Below, in pieces: positions 16,475 through 26,236 of a stretch of 64,000 nucleotides of DNA; position 1 is the first letter of the stretch; each line of letters opens with the position of its first letter. The position numbers and the translations under genes were made by a program. The stretch is taken from assembly GCF_000311845.1 (NCBI RefSeq), contig NZ_HE978574.1:1207248-1271247 (forward strand), written 5' to 3'. The stretch is from Enorma massiliensis phI (GTDB lineage Bacteria; Actinomycetota; Coriobacteriia; Coriobacteriales; Coriobacteriaceae). The notes below the pieces were generated by a model. The model made no database searches and had not been told where the DNA came from. It saw only the letters and a list, made by a program, of their open reading frames with translations.

Positions 16475-19216
16475 CTACCGGCTCACAAGCTTCGCATGGG
16501 CGGCGGCAAGCCGTGCGATCGGAACACGGTAGGGCGAGCAGCTCACGTAGTCAACGCCTGCGATATTGAAGAGCTGCGAAATCGATGCAGGGTCGCCTCC
16601 ATGTTCGCCACAGACACCGAATGTCATGCCAGGGTGCGCTGAGCGCGCTTTCGAAACCGCCATGCGCACGAACTCGAGAACGGCGCTATCGATGGTTTCA
16701 AACGGATTAGCGGCCAGAAGCTTTTGATGGAGGTATGTGGGGATGAATTTCGCTTCCGCGTCGTCACGCGAGAATCCGAACGTCGTCTGCGTGAGGTCGT
16801 TCGTGCCGAAGCAGAAGAAGTCGGCATGCGGTGCAATCTCATCGGCGGTAAGGCATGCGCGCGGGAGCTCAAGCATGGTTCCGATGGGTATGTCCAGCGA
16901 AACGCCAAACGCAGACTCCACTTCATGGATGACGCGTTCGGCAATCGACCGCATCTGGATGTGTTCGGACGCAATCGATACGAGCGGAACCATGATCTCG
17001 GGGCGTGGGCTGAGCCCCTCGTCGCGCATGAGCGTCGCCGCGGCGGTCGCGATGGCGCGGACCTGCATGAGCGGTAGGTCGGGGAACGCGAAGGACAGGC
17101 GTACGCCTCGCAGTCCCAGCATCGGGTTGGATTCCGCCATGGCATCGATTCGGCGGAGCCGCGCTCGAAGCAAGCTGAGCTCGTCTTGCGGGGCACCTTC
17201 CGCTTCGCGGCGCGCGAGAGCTACGGCAAGCTCTCGAGGATCGTCCAGGAACTCGTGAAGCGGCGGGTCGATGAGGCGCACCACGACGTCGCGTCTATCC
17301 ATGGTGCGGAACATCTCGACAAAGTCGCTCGTTTGCACCCGAAGCAGCTCTTCCAAGGCCCTGCTCCGCTCTTGCGCCTCCTCGCTCAGGATATACGTTT
17401 GGATGATGTTCTTACGCTCACCGAGGAACATATGCTCCGTGCGGCAAAGACCGATAGCCTCAGCCCCGAAGTCAAGCGCGAGGGCGGCGTCATCCGGATT
17501 ATCCGCGTTGACCCGTACGTGGTACGGATGCGAGCCACCCTCTTGCAAGCGAATCTCGTCAGCCCATCCGAGGACCGTCTCCAGGTCGCCGGTCAGCTCT
17601 GCGCGCGTAAGAGGCATGGCGCCGAGAACCACGATCCCATCGCCACCGTCTATGGAGATGAGGTCTCCCTCGTGCAGCACCACGTCCGAGCCGTCGATGC
17701 GGACCTCCTTGGCCTTGGCATCGATATGGAAGGCCTCGACGCCGCAGACGCAGGGCGTGCCCATGCCGCGCGCGATCACGGCGGCGTGGCTCGTTTTACC
17801 GCCATGGCTGGTCAGGATGCCCTCAGCGGCAACCATACCCTTGAGGTCATCCGGATTCGTTTCCCAGCGCACGAGAATGACCGGATGGCCCTCGTTCGAA
17901 CGCTTGACGGCGTCATCGGAGCTGAACACGATCTCGCCCACCGCAGCGCCAGGGCTCGCGTTCAATCCGCGCGCCAGCACCTCAAACGATGCCGTGGTAT
18001 CGAGCTGCGGATGGAGGAGCTGATCGAGCTGGCTGGGGTCGATGCGCTTTACTGCCGTTTCGCGGTCGATGAGGCCCTCTTCAACCATCTCGATAGCGAT
18101 GCGGAGCGCCGCTCGGGCGGTGCGCTTGCCAGAGCGGGTCTGCAGCATCCAGAGTTTGCCTTGCTCAATGGTGAACTCAATGTCGCACATGTCATGGTAG
18201 TGGTTCTCTAGGATCACAAAGATGCGCTCCAGATCCTCGGCCGCCTGCGCGAGCGCTGGATACGTTGCCATATCTTGGATGGGCTCGGTGTTGCGAATGC
18301 CTGCGACGACGTCCTCGCCCTGCGCGTTCACGAGGAAGTCGCCATAGCGCTCGCGCTCGCCTGTTGCGGGGTTGCGCGTGAAGGCGACGCCCGTAGCCGA
18401 GCTCTCGCCCTTGTTGCCGTAGGCCATGGCCTGTACGTTCACGGCCGTGCCAAGGCTATCGGAGATGCCATGCTGCTTACGATAGATCGAGGCGCGCTCG
18501 TTCATCCAGCTTCCGAAGACCGCCTCGATGGCAAGCTTGAGCTGAACCTTCGGATCTTGTGGGAAGACGACGCGGCCCTCTTGCACGAGTTCAGGATGAG
18601 CCTTGGGGTCAACGTGCGAGTAAAAGATCTGCTTGAACTCCTCGACGAGCTCATGGAGCGTAGATGCGCTCAGCTCCGAATCGGTGCGGACTCCCGCCAT
18701 GAGGCGCTTTTCGGTCAGCGCGTTCTCGAACAGATCCGCGTCGATTCCCATCACCACGTTTGAGAACATCTGGATGAAGCGTCGGTAGGAATCCCAGACG
18801 AAGTGCTCGTCGGCCGTCTGTGTAATGAGACCCTGTGCCGATGCGTCGGTAAGGCCAAGGTTGAGCACCGTGTCCATCATGCCCGGCATGGAAAATGGCG
18901 CACCTGAGCGTACGGAAACTAACAGTGGATCGGTTGGATCTCCCAAGCGCTTTCCCATGCGAGCTTCAAGGTCCTGCACCGCATCAGCGATCTCGTCCAG
19001 GGCGCCTTCGGGCCACGTGTCGCCGGCACTGGTGTAGTCCGTGCAGGTCTGGCACGTGATGGTAAATCCCCCCGGCACAGGCAGACCGATCCGGCACATC
19101 TCAGCAAGGTTCGCGCCCTTGCCTCCGAGCACGTAGTTCATGCTCGAACGGCCCTCCGTCACGTCGTTTCCGGCGGCATCTGCGCCAAACCGGTAGACGC
19201 GCTTCACATCGTTCAC
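16475..19216 (-). CDS. ppdK: Pyruvate, phosphate dikinase (GTG start)
   Basis: PPDK interconverts pyruvate, ATP and Pi with PEP, AMP and PPi, a pivot of PPi-based glycolysis or gluconeogenesis in anaerobes. 913 residues. The N-terminal ATP-grasp region (GGKGANLAEM) is followed by the phosphohistidine loop GGKTSHAAVIARGMGTPCVCG. The C-terminal PEP-binding barrel has PMLGLRGVRL, FFCFGTNDLTQTTFG and the active-site cysteine in FGVCGEHGGDP. GTG 19216 has GGGGGAG four bases upstream. The regulatory kinase/phosphotransferase is encoded next, just upstream. Confidence 0.97.
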   Translation of the reverse strand: MNDVKRVYRFGADAAGNDVTEGRSSMNYVLGGKGANLAEMCRIGLPVPGGFTITCQTCTDYTSAGDTWPEGALDEIADAVQDLEARMGKRLGDPTDPLLVSVRSGAPFSMPGMMDTVLNLGLTDASAQGLITQTADEHFVWDSYRRFIQMFSNVVMGIDADLFENALTEKRLMAGVRTDSELSASTLHELVEEFKQIFYSHVDPKAHPELVQEGRVVFPQDPKVQLKLAIEAVFGSWMNERASIYRKQHGISDSLGTAVNVQAMAYGNKGESSATGVAFTRNPATGERERYGDFLVNAQGEDVVAGIRNTEPIQDMATYPALAQAAEDLERIFVILENHYHDMCDIEFTIEQGKLWMLQTRSGKRTARAALRIAIEMVEEGLIDRETAVKRIDPSQLDQLLHPQLDTTASFEVLARGLNASPGAAVGEIVFSSDDAVKRSNEGHPVILVRWETNPDDLKGMVAAEGILTSHGGKTSHAAVIARGMGTPCVCGVEAFHIDAKAKEVRIDGSDVVLHEGDLISIDGGDGIVVLGAMPLTRAELTGDLETVLGWADEIRLQEGGSHPYHVRVNADNPDDAALALDFGAEAIGLCRTEHMFLGERKNIIQTYILSEEAQERSRALEELLRVQTSDFVEMFRTMDRRDVVVRLIDPPLHEFLDDPRELAVALARREAEGAPQDELSLLRARLRRIDAMAESNPMLGLRGVRLSFAFPDLPLMQVRAIATAAATLMRDEGLSPRPEIMVPLVSIASEHIQMRSIAERVIHEVESAFGVSLDIPIGTMLELPRACLTADEIAPHADFFCFGTNDLTQTTFGFSRDDAEAKFIPTYLHQKLLAANPFETIDSAVLEFVRMAVSKARSAHPGMTFGVCGEHGGDPASISQLFNIAGVDYVSCSPYRVPIARLAAAHAKLVSR

Positions 19217-19375
19217 GATGCTCCCCCTTTCGGCAGCGCATGGCTGCGTATCGTGGTACGACTGAGCACATACGGCTCAGGCTTAGTATCGGATGCGCAG
19301 ACCGGGGAGCTGTGCAGACCGCGCGGACTCCGGTAGTCGGCCGCGATTATGCGGTAAGTGGTCGCTTAAGTGGAT

Positions 19376-19403
19376 ATGGTATGAAGATACCAGTTAATGT
19401 CAT
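19376..19403 (-). promoter_or_regulatory. Possible ppdK promoter
   Basis: ATGACA (rc of 19398-19403) and TACCAT (rc of 19376-19381), spaced 16 bases, lie in the 240-base gap upstream of ppdK. The hexamers are only moderate matches. The rest of the gap holds only a small TGAGC/GCTCA hairpin. Confidence 0.35.
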
Positions 19404-19456
19404 CCCAGCTTATGAAGGGTATATGAAGCGATGATTGAAGGCGTGTTTCATACGGC

Positions 19457-20290
19457 TTATGCATTTCTTGACAAAAGTATGCGATTAAGTCGCTCGATAA
19501 TCTCGGTTGCCGACTCCTCGATCGCCTTGCCATCTGTATGGACTACAAAGCATCCGAGGCGCTTCATGAGGGTGCGAGCATATGCGAATTCCAACTCGAT
19601 AGCATCGGGATCTGCATAGGAGCCGGCGGCCGATTGCGCCTGCGCGTTGCCAAGGCGCTGGGCCCGGATGGGGGCTATGGCTTCCACCGTCGTTACGAGT
19701 CCGAAGATACGAGCGGGATCGACCTCAAACAGTGCCTGCGGGGGCTCCATCTGGGGTGCAAGCGGGATATTCGCCACGCGATATCCCTGTAGCGCCAGGT
19801 ACATAGAAAGCGGCGTCTTAGACGTTCGCGACACACCGATGAGCACGATGTCTGCGGTGGAGAGGTCGTCCGCTCCCCTACCGTCGTCATGCTCGACGGC
19901 GTATTCCATGCAGGCGATGCGTTTGAAGTAGTGCTCATCGGTACGATGGATGATACCGGGAATGCCTTTGGGCGCAAGCCCGGTGAGGGCTGCGATGGTG
20001 CCGATGGCTGGGCCGAGAAGGTCGACCGCGGCAATTCCTTGTTCGACAAGCAGGCCCGCAACCTCACTGCGAAGCTCGTCTTGGACAATGGTATGGAATG
20101 CGGCGATCTTCTTGGCTGCACCCGCCGAGGATTCCAAATAGCGTTTCACCTGCCGCGCATCTTGAACGCGAGACAATCGTTCGATAGCCACGGCGCCTTC
20201 ATCAAACTGACCTGCCGCCGCGAGCGCCACCGAAGCAGCGGTCTCGCCCAAAGCGTCGGATATCACAAGTACCGTCGCGAGCTTATCCAT
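19457..20290 (-). CDS. PPDK regulatory protein (DUF299 kinase/pyrophosphorylase)
   Basis: The bifunctional PDRP family phosphorylates PPDK with ADP and dephosphorylates it with Pi. About 277 residues. The P-loop-like motif IGVSRTSKTPLSMYLA is near the middle, preceded by HRTDEHYFKRI and followed by NIPLAP. ATG 20290 is preferred over the upstream ATG 20350 because AGGGGC precedes it and family sequence (VLVISDALGETA) begins there. Adjacency to ppdK supports PPDK as substrate rather than PEP synthase. Confidence 0.93.
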   Translation of the reverse strand: MDKLATVLVISDALGETAASVALAAAGQFDEGAVAIERLSRVQDARQVKRYLESSAGAAKKIAAFHTIVQDELRSEVAGLLVEQGIAAVDLLGPAIGTIAALTGLAPKGIPGIIHRTDEHYFKRIACMEYAVEHDDGRGADDLSTADIVLIGVSRTSKTPLSMYLALQGYRVANIPLAPQMEPPQALFEVDPARIFGLVTTVEAIAPIRAQRLGNAQAQSAAGSYADPDAIELEFAYARTLMKRLGCFVVHTDGKAIEESATEIIERLNRILLSRNA

Positions 20291-20335
20291 GGTGCCCCTG
20301 TCTCCGAATGAAGCTATGCGTGATTGGCCGAAGAT

Positions 20336-20373
20336 GATAAAGCGCCCCACGGTGCAACGACACAGCGGGGCGC
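20336..20373 (-). terminator. Terminator after glyS
   Basis: A 9-bp stem with one G-T pair (20342-20350 with 20365-20373) and a 14-nt loop is followed on the minus strand by TTTATC. It lies 28 bases after the glyS stop and separates it from the PPDK regulator gene. Confidence 0.65.
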
Positions 20374-20400
20374 AGGGTTCGATGATGAACGGGACGCTAG

Positions 20401-22498
20401 CTATTTCTTCTTCGCAAGCTCGCCGATGTTGGCTACGTCGGCGAAGACGGCGGCGAAGCGGTTGAGCAGGCGCAGACGGTTCTGGCGCAGCGCCTCGTCC
20501 TCGTCCATGACGAGCACCTCATCGAAGAAGCGGTCGATGGGCTCGCGAAGCGATGCGAGCGCGCCGATCACCGCGGTAAAGTCTCCAGCGGCAAGCGCAT
20601 CGGAAACCCGCTGCTGGGCCTGGTCGGTCGAGGTAAGCAAGTTCGCTTCTGCCTCACCCAGAAGCGCGGAGTCAACCTCGACACCAAGCGATGCGTCGGC
20701 AAGGTGGCTCGCACGAGCGTAGGCGGTTGCCAGGTTCTCGAAGGTCGCGGCATCATTGGCTCGAGCGTCCTCGAGCGCATGAGCGAGTGCAAGGTAGCTC
20801 GCCGGGACGCGCACGGAGCCAGCGGAAACGGCAGCAACGACGTCCGCGGAGACAGCCTCGTCGCGCGTCATCTGCTCCATGCGGCCCTTGATGAAGGCGC
20901 AGACGGCAGCCTGCACCTCAGTGGCATCGAACTGGATGCCCTGGGTGGCGTAGGAGGCAAGCGCATGCGCGACGAGTTCCTCGTAGCCGCATCCCAGACG
21001 GCTGCGCAGGATGTTGAGCAGGCCGATAGCGGAGCGGCGAAGCGCGAAGGGGTCCTTGGAACCGGTCGGGGGGCTCACCGATCGCGAACATGCCTGCGAT
21101 GGTATCAAGCTTGTCGGACACGGCAACGATGCATCCGGCAATGCCCTCAGGAAGCTCATCGCCGGAGAAGCGAGGGCGGTAGTGGTCGCGAATCGCAGCG
21201 GCGACGGCGTCGGTCTCGCCAGCGGCCTGTGCATAGTAACCGCCCATGACGCCCTGCTGGCTCGTGAACTCGACCACGGCGCTGGAGACGAGGTCCGCCT
21301 TGCAGAGGTGCGCGGCACGAACCGCGTCGGCGGTCACCACGGCGTCACAGCCGGCGGCGCGGGCAACTTCGCCGGCAAGGGCCTCGATGCGCTCGCTCTT
21401 CTGCAGCACGGTGCCGAGCTTCTCCTGGAAAATGACGCTCGCCAGGCGCTCACGGAACTCCTCGAGCGAGACCTTGAGATCCTCGTCGTAGAAGAACTTC
21501 GCATCGTACAGGCGGGCGCGGACCACGCGCTCGTTGCCATCGATGATGGTGTCGGCGCACTCGGGACGACCGTTAGCCACGACCACGAACTCGCGGGTCA
21601 GCTGGCCTTCGGCGTCGTAGATGGGGAAATAACGCTGGTTGGAGAGCATGGACTCGCAAATGATCTCGTGCGGGACCTGCAGGAACTCTTCGTCGAAAGT
21701 TCCCACGACCACCGTCGGCCACTCGCAGAGGTTCACGACCTCGTCGAGCACCTTCTTGGGCGTGTCCACATGGGCCCCGCCGCGCTCGGCCTCGACCTGA
21801 GCGATGCCGGCAGCGATGACCTCGCGGCGGCGCTCCTCAGAAAGAACGCCGGCGGCCTCAAGTACCTTCTCGTAGACGGCGGGCTCTGCTACCTCATGCT
21901 CACCCGGCCCGAGCACGCGATGGCCGCGCGTGGTGTTTCCGCTCGTTACATCGGCATAGCGAACGGGAATGATCTCGGTGCCCAGCAGTGCGCAGATCCA
22001 ACGGATGGGGCGCACGAAGGTCTCGTGCGTCGAGCCCCAGCGCTGGCTTCGGTAGTTGGGCCACTCAAGCCCAGCGATAATCCGCTCGCACAGGGCGGAA
22101 AGCAACGGCATCGCGGGAGCGGAAGGAATGTTGCGCTCGGCGAACACATAGGTGCGGCCATCGGTATCCTCGCGCTGCACAAGCTCAGCGGCGGTCATGC
22201 CGCACTTGCGGGCGAAGCCCTCGGCAGCCTTGGTGGGATTGCCGTCGGCATCGAAGGCGATGTTGGCCGCAGGGCCGCGCTTGACCTCGTGCACTTCATC
22301 CGTCGCCGTGGCAACAGCGTCAACCAGCACGGCCAGGCGTCGCGGCGAAGACACGACGCGCACAGGGCCATGGGCCAGGCCGGCCTCGTTGAGGCCGCGC
22401 TCCATGAGCGGGCTAAGCTGCTTCACAGCGTTCATGAGCGGCGCGGACGGCATCTCCTCGGTGCCGATCTCGAATAGCAGGTCCTTGGTCTCGGCCAT
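20401..22498 (-). pseudogene. glyS: Glycyl-tRNA synthetase beta subunit, apparent frameshift
   Basis: GlyS partners GlyQ in the alpha2-beta2 synthetase and binds tRNA-Gly. The N-terminal ~480 residues read in frame from ATG 22498 (LLFEIGTEEMPSAP, CESMLSNQRYFP, FQEKLGTVLQ, ADLVSSAVVEFTSQQGVMG). At a run of six C's on the coding strand (21068-21073) the frame breaks. Removing one base restores IGEPPTGSKDPFALRR and continues to a normal end (LRLLNRFAAVFADVANIG) at 20401, about 698 residues. The product is essential when only this synthetase exists, so a homopolymer sequencing error is the likeliest cause. A real mutation or programmed shift cannot be excluded. Confidence 0.93.
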
Positions 22499-23413
22499 TT
22501 ATGCCACCTCCCCTTCCCGGGCGTCGTCGTTTGCATCTGCACCAGCGACCTCGGCAAGGTAGGCCTCGCAGCAGGCCTTGGCCACGGTGCGCACGCGCAG
22601 GATGTAGTTCGCGCGCTCCACAGCGGAAAGCGCGCCACGCGCGTCAAGGATGTTGAAGGCGTGGCTGCACTTCATAACGCAGTCGTACGCCGGCAGCGGC
22701 AGCTTGGCATCCAGGCAGGAATGGCACTCGCGCTCGTAGTCGTCGAACTTCTGGCGCATCATGGGCACGTCGGCGACCTCGAAGTTGTACGCGCTGAACT
22801 CGCGCTCGTTCTCCAAGAAGACCTCGCCGTAGGTCATGGGCGTGCCATCGGGCAGGTAGCTCCACACCAAGTCATAGACGGAGTTCACGCCTTGCACGTA
22901 CATGGCCAGGCGCTCAAGGCCATAGGTAATCTCGACGGGAACGGGGTCGACCTCGATGCCGCCCACCTGCTGGAAGTAGGTGAACTGCGTGACCTCCATG
23001 CCGTTCAGCCAGACCTCCCAGCCAAGGCCCCAGGCACCAAGCGTGGGGCTCTCCCAGTCGTCCTCGACGAAGCGAACATCGTGCTCAGCCGGATCGATGC
23101 CGATTGCTTTGAGCGAGTCGAGATAGAGCTCCTGACTGTTCACCGGCGAGGGTTTGATGAGAACCTGGAACTGGTAGTAGTGCTGCATGCGGTTAGGGTT
23201 CTCGCCGTAGCGACCGTCGGCGGGACGGCGGCAGGGCTGCGCGTAGCAGGTGCGCCAAGGCTTAGGACCCAAGCTGCGCAGGGTCGTCGCAGTATGGAAT
23301 GTACCGGCACCCACCTCGGAGTCGTACGGCTGCATGATGACGCATCCCTGCTCGCCCCAATAGCGCTGGAGCGAAAGGATGATGTCTTGGAAGGTACGAA
23401 CGCTCGTGTCCAT
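22499..23413 (-). CDS. glyQ: Glycyl-tRNA synthetase alpha subunit
   Basis: The class II catalytic subunit, which activates glycine. 304 residues starting [19 protein letters not shown], with [18 protein letters not shown] and [14 protein letters not shown], the usual catalytic motifs. It directly precedes glyS, whose start lies at the glyQ stop. No T-box leader is visible in the 77 bases upstream. Confidence 0.97.
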   Translation of the reverse strand: MDTSVRTFQDIILSLQRYWGEQGCVIMQPYDSEVGAGTFHTATTLRSLGPKPWRTCYAQPCRRPADGRYGENPNRMQHYYQFQVLIKPSPVNSQELYLDSLKAIGIDPAEHDVRFVEDDWESPTLGAWGLGWEVWLNGMEVTQFTYFQQVGGIEVDPVPVEITYGLERLAMYVQGVNSVYDLVWSYLPDGTPMTYGEVFLENEREFSAYNFEVADVPMMRQKFDDYERECHSCLDAKLPLPAYDCVMKCSHAFNILDARGALSAVERANYILRVRTVAKACCEAYLAEVAGADANDDAREGEVA

Positions 23414-23490
23414 GCCTTGCCTACCCTTCTGGTTTCTGATGAATAGAAAGCTAAGATCGCGTTGAAGAAAGGTGCTGCGCCGGAGCTGGC

Positions 23491-24051
23491 TTACACCCCG
23501 CCCAACCGGTCAAAAGGCCAGTACCGGAAGAACACCACGGCAATGAGGTCGTCTTCGGGAACCGCGCCGAAATAACGTGAATCGGCAGAGTTCTCGCGGT
23601 TATCGCCCATAACCCACACGCAACCCTCTGGCACCGTATAGGGGAACCCAACTGAGACCCCTTCCGCCTGCGCCGCAAGCGGATAGCTGTCGCCTTGCGC
23701 ATAGGCCTCAGAAAGCGGTTCGCCGTCTACGTACACCACGCCGCCCTGAAGGTCGACGGTCTGGCCCGCGGTCGCGATGACGCGCTTCACAAGGATATCG
23801 TGGTCCGAGCCGCCGTCGGGGTTACGGAAGACGACGATGTCGCCTTGATTCACTCCCATCCCAAGGTTGATGGTGACCTTTTGAGCCAGCACCTGGTCGC
23901 CCACCTCAATCGTGGGCTCCATCGAACCCGTGGGGACTCGGTAGGGTTCCACGACGAACCACCGGATGAAGATGAAGAACACGAAGACGAGCGCGAAGAT
24001 GACGACCCACTCGAGGAGGCTCCTCACAAATGAATGCTGCTGCGGTACCAC
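23491..24051 (-). CDS. lepB: Type I signal peptidase (GTG start)
   Basis: LepB cleaves signal peptides of exported proteins at the outer membrane face. About 186 residues. A single N-terminal membrane helix (about 14-34) precedes the catalytic serine 43 in PTGSMEPT and the catalytic lysine 89 in DILVKRVIA. Box [15 protein letters not shown], lies near the C-terminus. GTG 24051 has AGGAG seven bases upstream. The alternative ATG 24087 would overlap trmD by 26 bases without a ribosome site. Confidence 0.93.
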   Translation of the reverse strand: MVPQQHSFVRSLLEWVVIFALVFVFFIFIRWFVVEPYRVPTGSMEPTIEVGDQVLAQKVTINLGMGVNQGDIVVFRNPDGGSDHDILVKRVIATAGQTVDLQGGVVYVDGEPLSEAYAQGDSYPLAAQAEGVSVGFPYTVPEGCVWVMGDNRENSADSRYFGAVPEDDLIAVVFFRYWPFDRLGGV

Positions 24052-24061
24052 GGTTGCACTC

Positions 24062-24829
24062 CTAAGCGTTCTGTTGACTGAGCCCATGATAGCGCGCGAT
24101 GAGCTGCTCTGCGAGGGCGCGCTCTGAGTCCGTGAGGCGTGCGGAAGAAATCAGGTCTGGACGCCAGCGGCAGGTGCGATCGATTGCGCTCTCGCGACGC
24201 CAGGCAACGACCCTGGCATGGTCTCCAGAAAGGAGAACATCCGGAACGGCGGCCCCCTCGAATTCGGCGGGGCGCGTGTACTGGGCGTATTCCAGCAGGC
24301 CACCAGAATCGCCTGTGGCAAACGATTCATCCACGCTGCTCATCGCGTCGCCGAGCGCACCGGGCAATAAGCGCACCACGGCATCGGTTACCACCATAGC
24401 GGCAAGCTCCCCACCGGTAAGAACGTAGTCCCCGATTGAGATCCGCTCATCGGCAAGGTCGTAGGCGCGCTCGTCGATGCCCTCATAGCGACCGCACACA
24501 AACAGCAAGCGCTCTTGCATTGCAAGCCGCTCAGCTGCAGCTTGGGTAAAGGGCGCACCGCACGGTGTGAAGAACACGACGTGCGGACGCGGGCCCGAGC
24601 TTGCAATGGAACGGACCGCCTCATAGATGGGAGGAGCCTTCATAAGCATGCCCTGACCGCCGCCATAAGGCTCGTCATCGACTGTACGATGCCGGTCGTG
24701 GGTCCAGTCCCTCAGATCATAGGCTCTGAAATCGAAGATGCCCGCCTGCCGGGCGCGTCCAAGGATGGATGTCGACATAACGGGCTCGAACATCTCGGGA
24801 AAGACGGAAAGCGTCTCGATGAGCATCAT
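24062..24829 (-). CDS. trmD: tRNA (guanine37-N1)-methyltransferase
   Basis: TrmD makes m1G37, which prevents +1 frameshifts. 255 residues with the SPOUT-fold motifs TVDDEPYGGGQGMLM, FVCGRYEGIDERA and ISIGDYVLTGGELA. The start overlaps the rimM stop (ATGATGA). Order rpsP-khpA-rimM-trmD is classical; rplS, normally next, lies elsewhere at 16 kb and lepB follows instead. Confidence 0.97.
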   Translation of the reverse strand: MMLIETLSVFPEMFEPVMSTSILGRARQAGIFDFRAYDLRDWTHDRHRTVDDEPYGGGQGMLMKAPPIYEAVRSIASSGPRPHVVFFTPCGAPFTQAAAERLAMQERLLFVCGRYEGIDERAYDLADERISIGDYVLTGGELAAMVVTDAVVRLLPGALGDAMSSVDESFATGDSGGLLEYAQYTRPAEFEGAAVPDVLLSGDHARVVAWRRESAIDRTCRWRPDLISSARLTDSERALAEQLIARYHGLSQQNA

Positions 24830-25422
24830 GCTTGGTCCACTTCCCCCGTTCGGTCGTTTCCTTGGCGCGCCTTCGAAACGGCACGTTCGCCCATGACCTG
24901 CTGAATCTTGTTAGAGTCGATCAGGCCATCCATGATATGGGTGCTGAGTGGTCCCGTAGGCGGAATCTCGTCCATCGCTTCTTCGATGATGGGAACGAGC
25001 ACCTCGCCAAAGGGGCCTTCGATCTCGAGCACATCGTTGGCCGGAGTCTCAATAACGCCGGTAATGCAGCCGAGTTCACCAAATCGGGCATCGACGACGT
25101 AGCGCCCGACAAGATCTTCCCATGCAGCCTCGAAACCATCGAGGACGACATCTTCAGCGTGCGCGAGCACATAGCAGCCCTTGATGGACTCTGCTCCATC
25201 GATGCCCTCGATACCACTGAAAGCAACGAGCCAATCCTGGCCGGTATCCGTAACCGAACGCACGGTGCAGAAGCGATCGCGCTCGAGTGCCGGTGGCGTG
25301 AGCGCAACCTCCATCCCGGGCTCCAGAACAAAGGGAAGGCCACGTACCGCACGTACGATGACCTCCCCGCGTTTCCCATGCGGACGAACCACACGGGCTA
25401 TGTTGCGATAGGCGCTCGACAC
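24826..25422 (-). CDS. rimM: Ribosome maturation factor RimM (GTG start)
   Basis: RimM assists 30S head maturation and binds S19. 198 residues. The N-terminal barrel starts NIARVVRPHGKRGEV, and the C-terminal PRC-barrel region is WEDLVGRYVVDARFGELGCITGV with VLVPIIEEAM. GTG 25422 lies just after the khpA stop at 25429, with AGGTC upstream. Confidence 0.94.
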   Translation of the reverse strand: MSSAYRNIARVVRPHGKRGEVIVRAVRGLPFVLEPGMEVALTPPALERDRFCTVRSVTDTGQDWLVAFSGIEGIDGAESIKGCYVLAHAEDVVLDGFEAAWEDLVGRYVVDARFGELGCITGVIETPANDVLEIEGPFGEVLVPIIEEAMDEIPPTGPLSTHIMDGLIDSNKIQQVMGERAVSKARQGNDRTGEVDQA

Positions 25423-25428
25423 GATGAC

Positions 25429-25713
25429 CTAACCCAAGACCTCGACCTCGACGGATGTGCCAAGACGAGCTGCAAGTGCACGCGCAAGCGTGCGAATCGC
25501 CTTGATGGTGCGGCCATGGCGGCCGATGACCTTGGCGACATCGGGCTCGGAAACCGTGATCTCGATGACCGAGGCGTTATCGCCATCGATAACCTCGAGG
25601 CTCACAGCATCAGCATCATCAACGATGCTGAGCACGAGGTACTCGACGAGATCGGCGATGCGATCGGAGAGCTCGGCCTCGGTTGCGGCAGCCACCGCCT
25701 GCTCCTCGGCCAC
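25429..25713 (-). CDS. khpA: KH-domain RNA-binding protein KhpA (GTG start)
   Basis: A 94-residue single KH domain protein with the RNA-binding loop VIGRHGRTIKAIRTLARA. The family (KhpA/YlqC) binds RNA and, with KhpB, influences cell division in Gram-positive bacteria. GTG 25713 begins five bases after the rpsP stop, with GGAG at the end of rpsP eight bases upstream. Confidence 0.93.
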   Translation of the reverse strand: MAEEQAVAAATEAELSDRIADLVEYLVLSIVDDADAVSLEVIDGDNASVIEITVSEPDVAKVIGRHGRTIKAIRTLARALAARLGTSVEVEVLG

Positions 25714-25718
25714 GATGC

Positions 25719-26057
25719 CTACTCCTCGGTGGCAGCCTCAGCCTCGGCAGCTTTCGCGGCCTCGGCCTCCTTGGCAAGCTGCTTCTTGGACTTCTTGGCC
25801 ACGGTCTCGGTCTTCGGACCCTCCTCGGCAGCCTTCATGAGCGCTGCGACGGCATCGGTGAGCTGGGCGCCCTTGCTCTGCCAGTCGTTGATCTTCTCGA
25901 TATCAAGGCTGATCGTCTTGGGAGAGGTCAGCGGATTGTAGCGGCCCACCTCCTCGATGAAGCGGCCATCACGCGGGGAACGGGAATCGGCCACGACGAC
26001 GCGATAGTACGGACGCTTCTTAGAGCCGTGACGAGCAAGGCGAATCTTGACTGCCAA
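25719..26057 (-). CDS. rpsP: 30S ribosomal protein S16 (TTG start)
   Basis: S16, 112 residues. The start is TTG 26057, giving (M)[20 protein letters not shown], with GGAGGAG six bases upstream; longer frames to 26216 run through the promoter and leader. The S16 core ends near residue 80 and is followed by a ~30-residue Lys/Ala/Glu-rich tail. It is the first gene of the rpsP-to-glyS run. Confidence 0.97.
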   Translation of the reverse strand: MAVKIRLARHGSKKRPYYRVVVADSRSPRDGRFIEEVGRYNPLTSPKTISLDIEKINDWQSKGAQLTDAVAALMKAAEEGPKTETVAKKSKKQLAKEAEAAKAAEAEAATEE

Positions 26058-26076
26058 TGAAAACTCCTCCAACCAT

Positions 26077-26093
26077 GCAGCCAAAAAGGCTGC
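26077..26093 (-). promoter_or_regulatory. Small hairpin before the rpsP ribosome site
   Basis: GCAGCC/GGCTGC arms (26077-26082 with 26088-26093) around a five-base loop end ten bases before the GGAGGAG site. A role in translation control of rpsP is possible but unproven. Confidence 0.35.
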
Positions 26094-26115
26094 GACTACA
26101 GACAAACAGGTTGTA

Positions 26116-26144
26116 ATAATACGCCAACGGAGCGGGCAGGTGAA
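26116..26144 (-). promoter_or_regulatory. Promoter of the rpsP operon
   Basis: TTCACC (rc of 26139-26144), 17 bases, TATTAT (rc of 26116-26121), ~60 bases upstream of the rpsP TTG, in the gap between dinB and rpsP. Confidence 0.65.
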
Positions 26145-26236
26145 GTGCGAGCAGGCAACTTCTTCGGTATTTCCGCAGGCTCCTCCATATCTTACGCATG
26201 AAATCAAAGAATGCAAGCCCGTGCGGTATTGCGATC

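Noticed and set aside
21011-22477. 488-codon plus-strand frame opposite glyS
   Set aside because: Shadow of glyS; it does not explain the frameshift.
23414-23490. T-box riboswitch upstream of glyQ
   Set aside because: The gap is only 77 bases on the wrong side for a glyQ leader, glyQ follows lepB closely, and no T-box sequence is seen.
26058-26216. Longer N-terminus for S16
   Set aside because: It would cover the promoter and leader hairpin; the TTG start with GGAGGAG matches the S16 family exactly.
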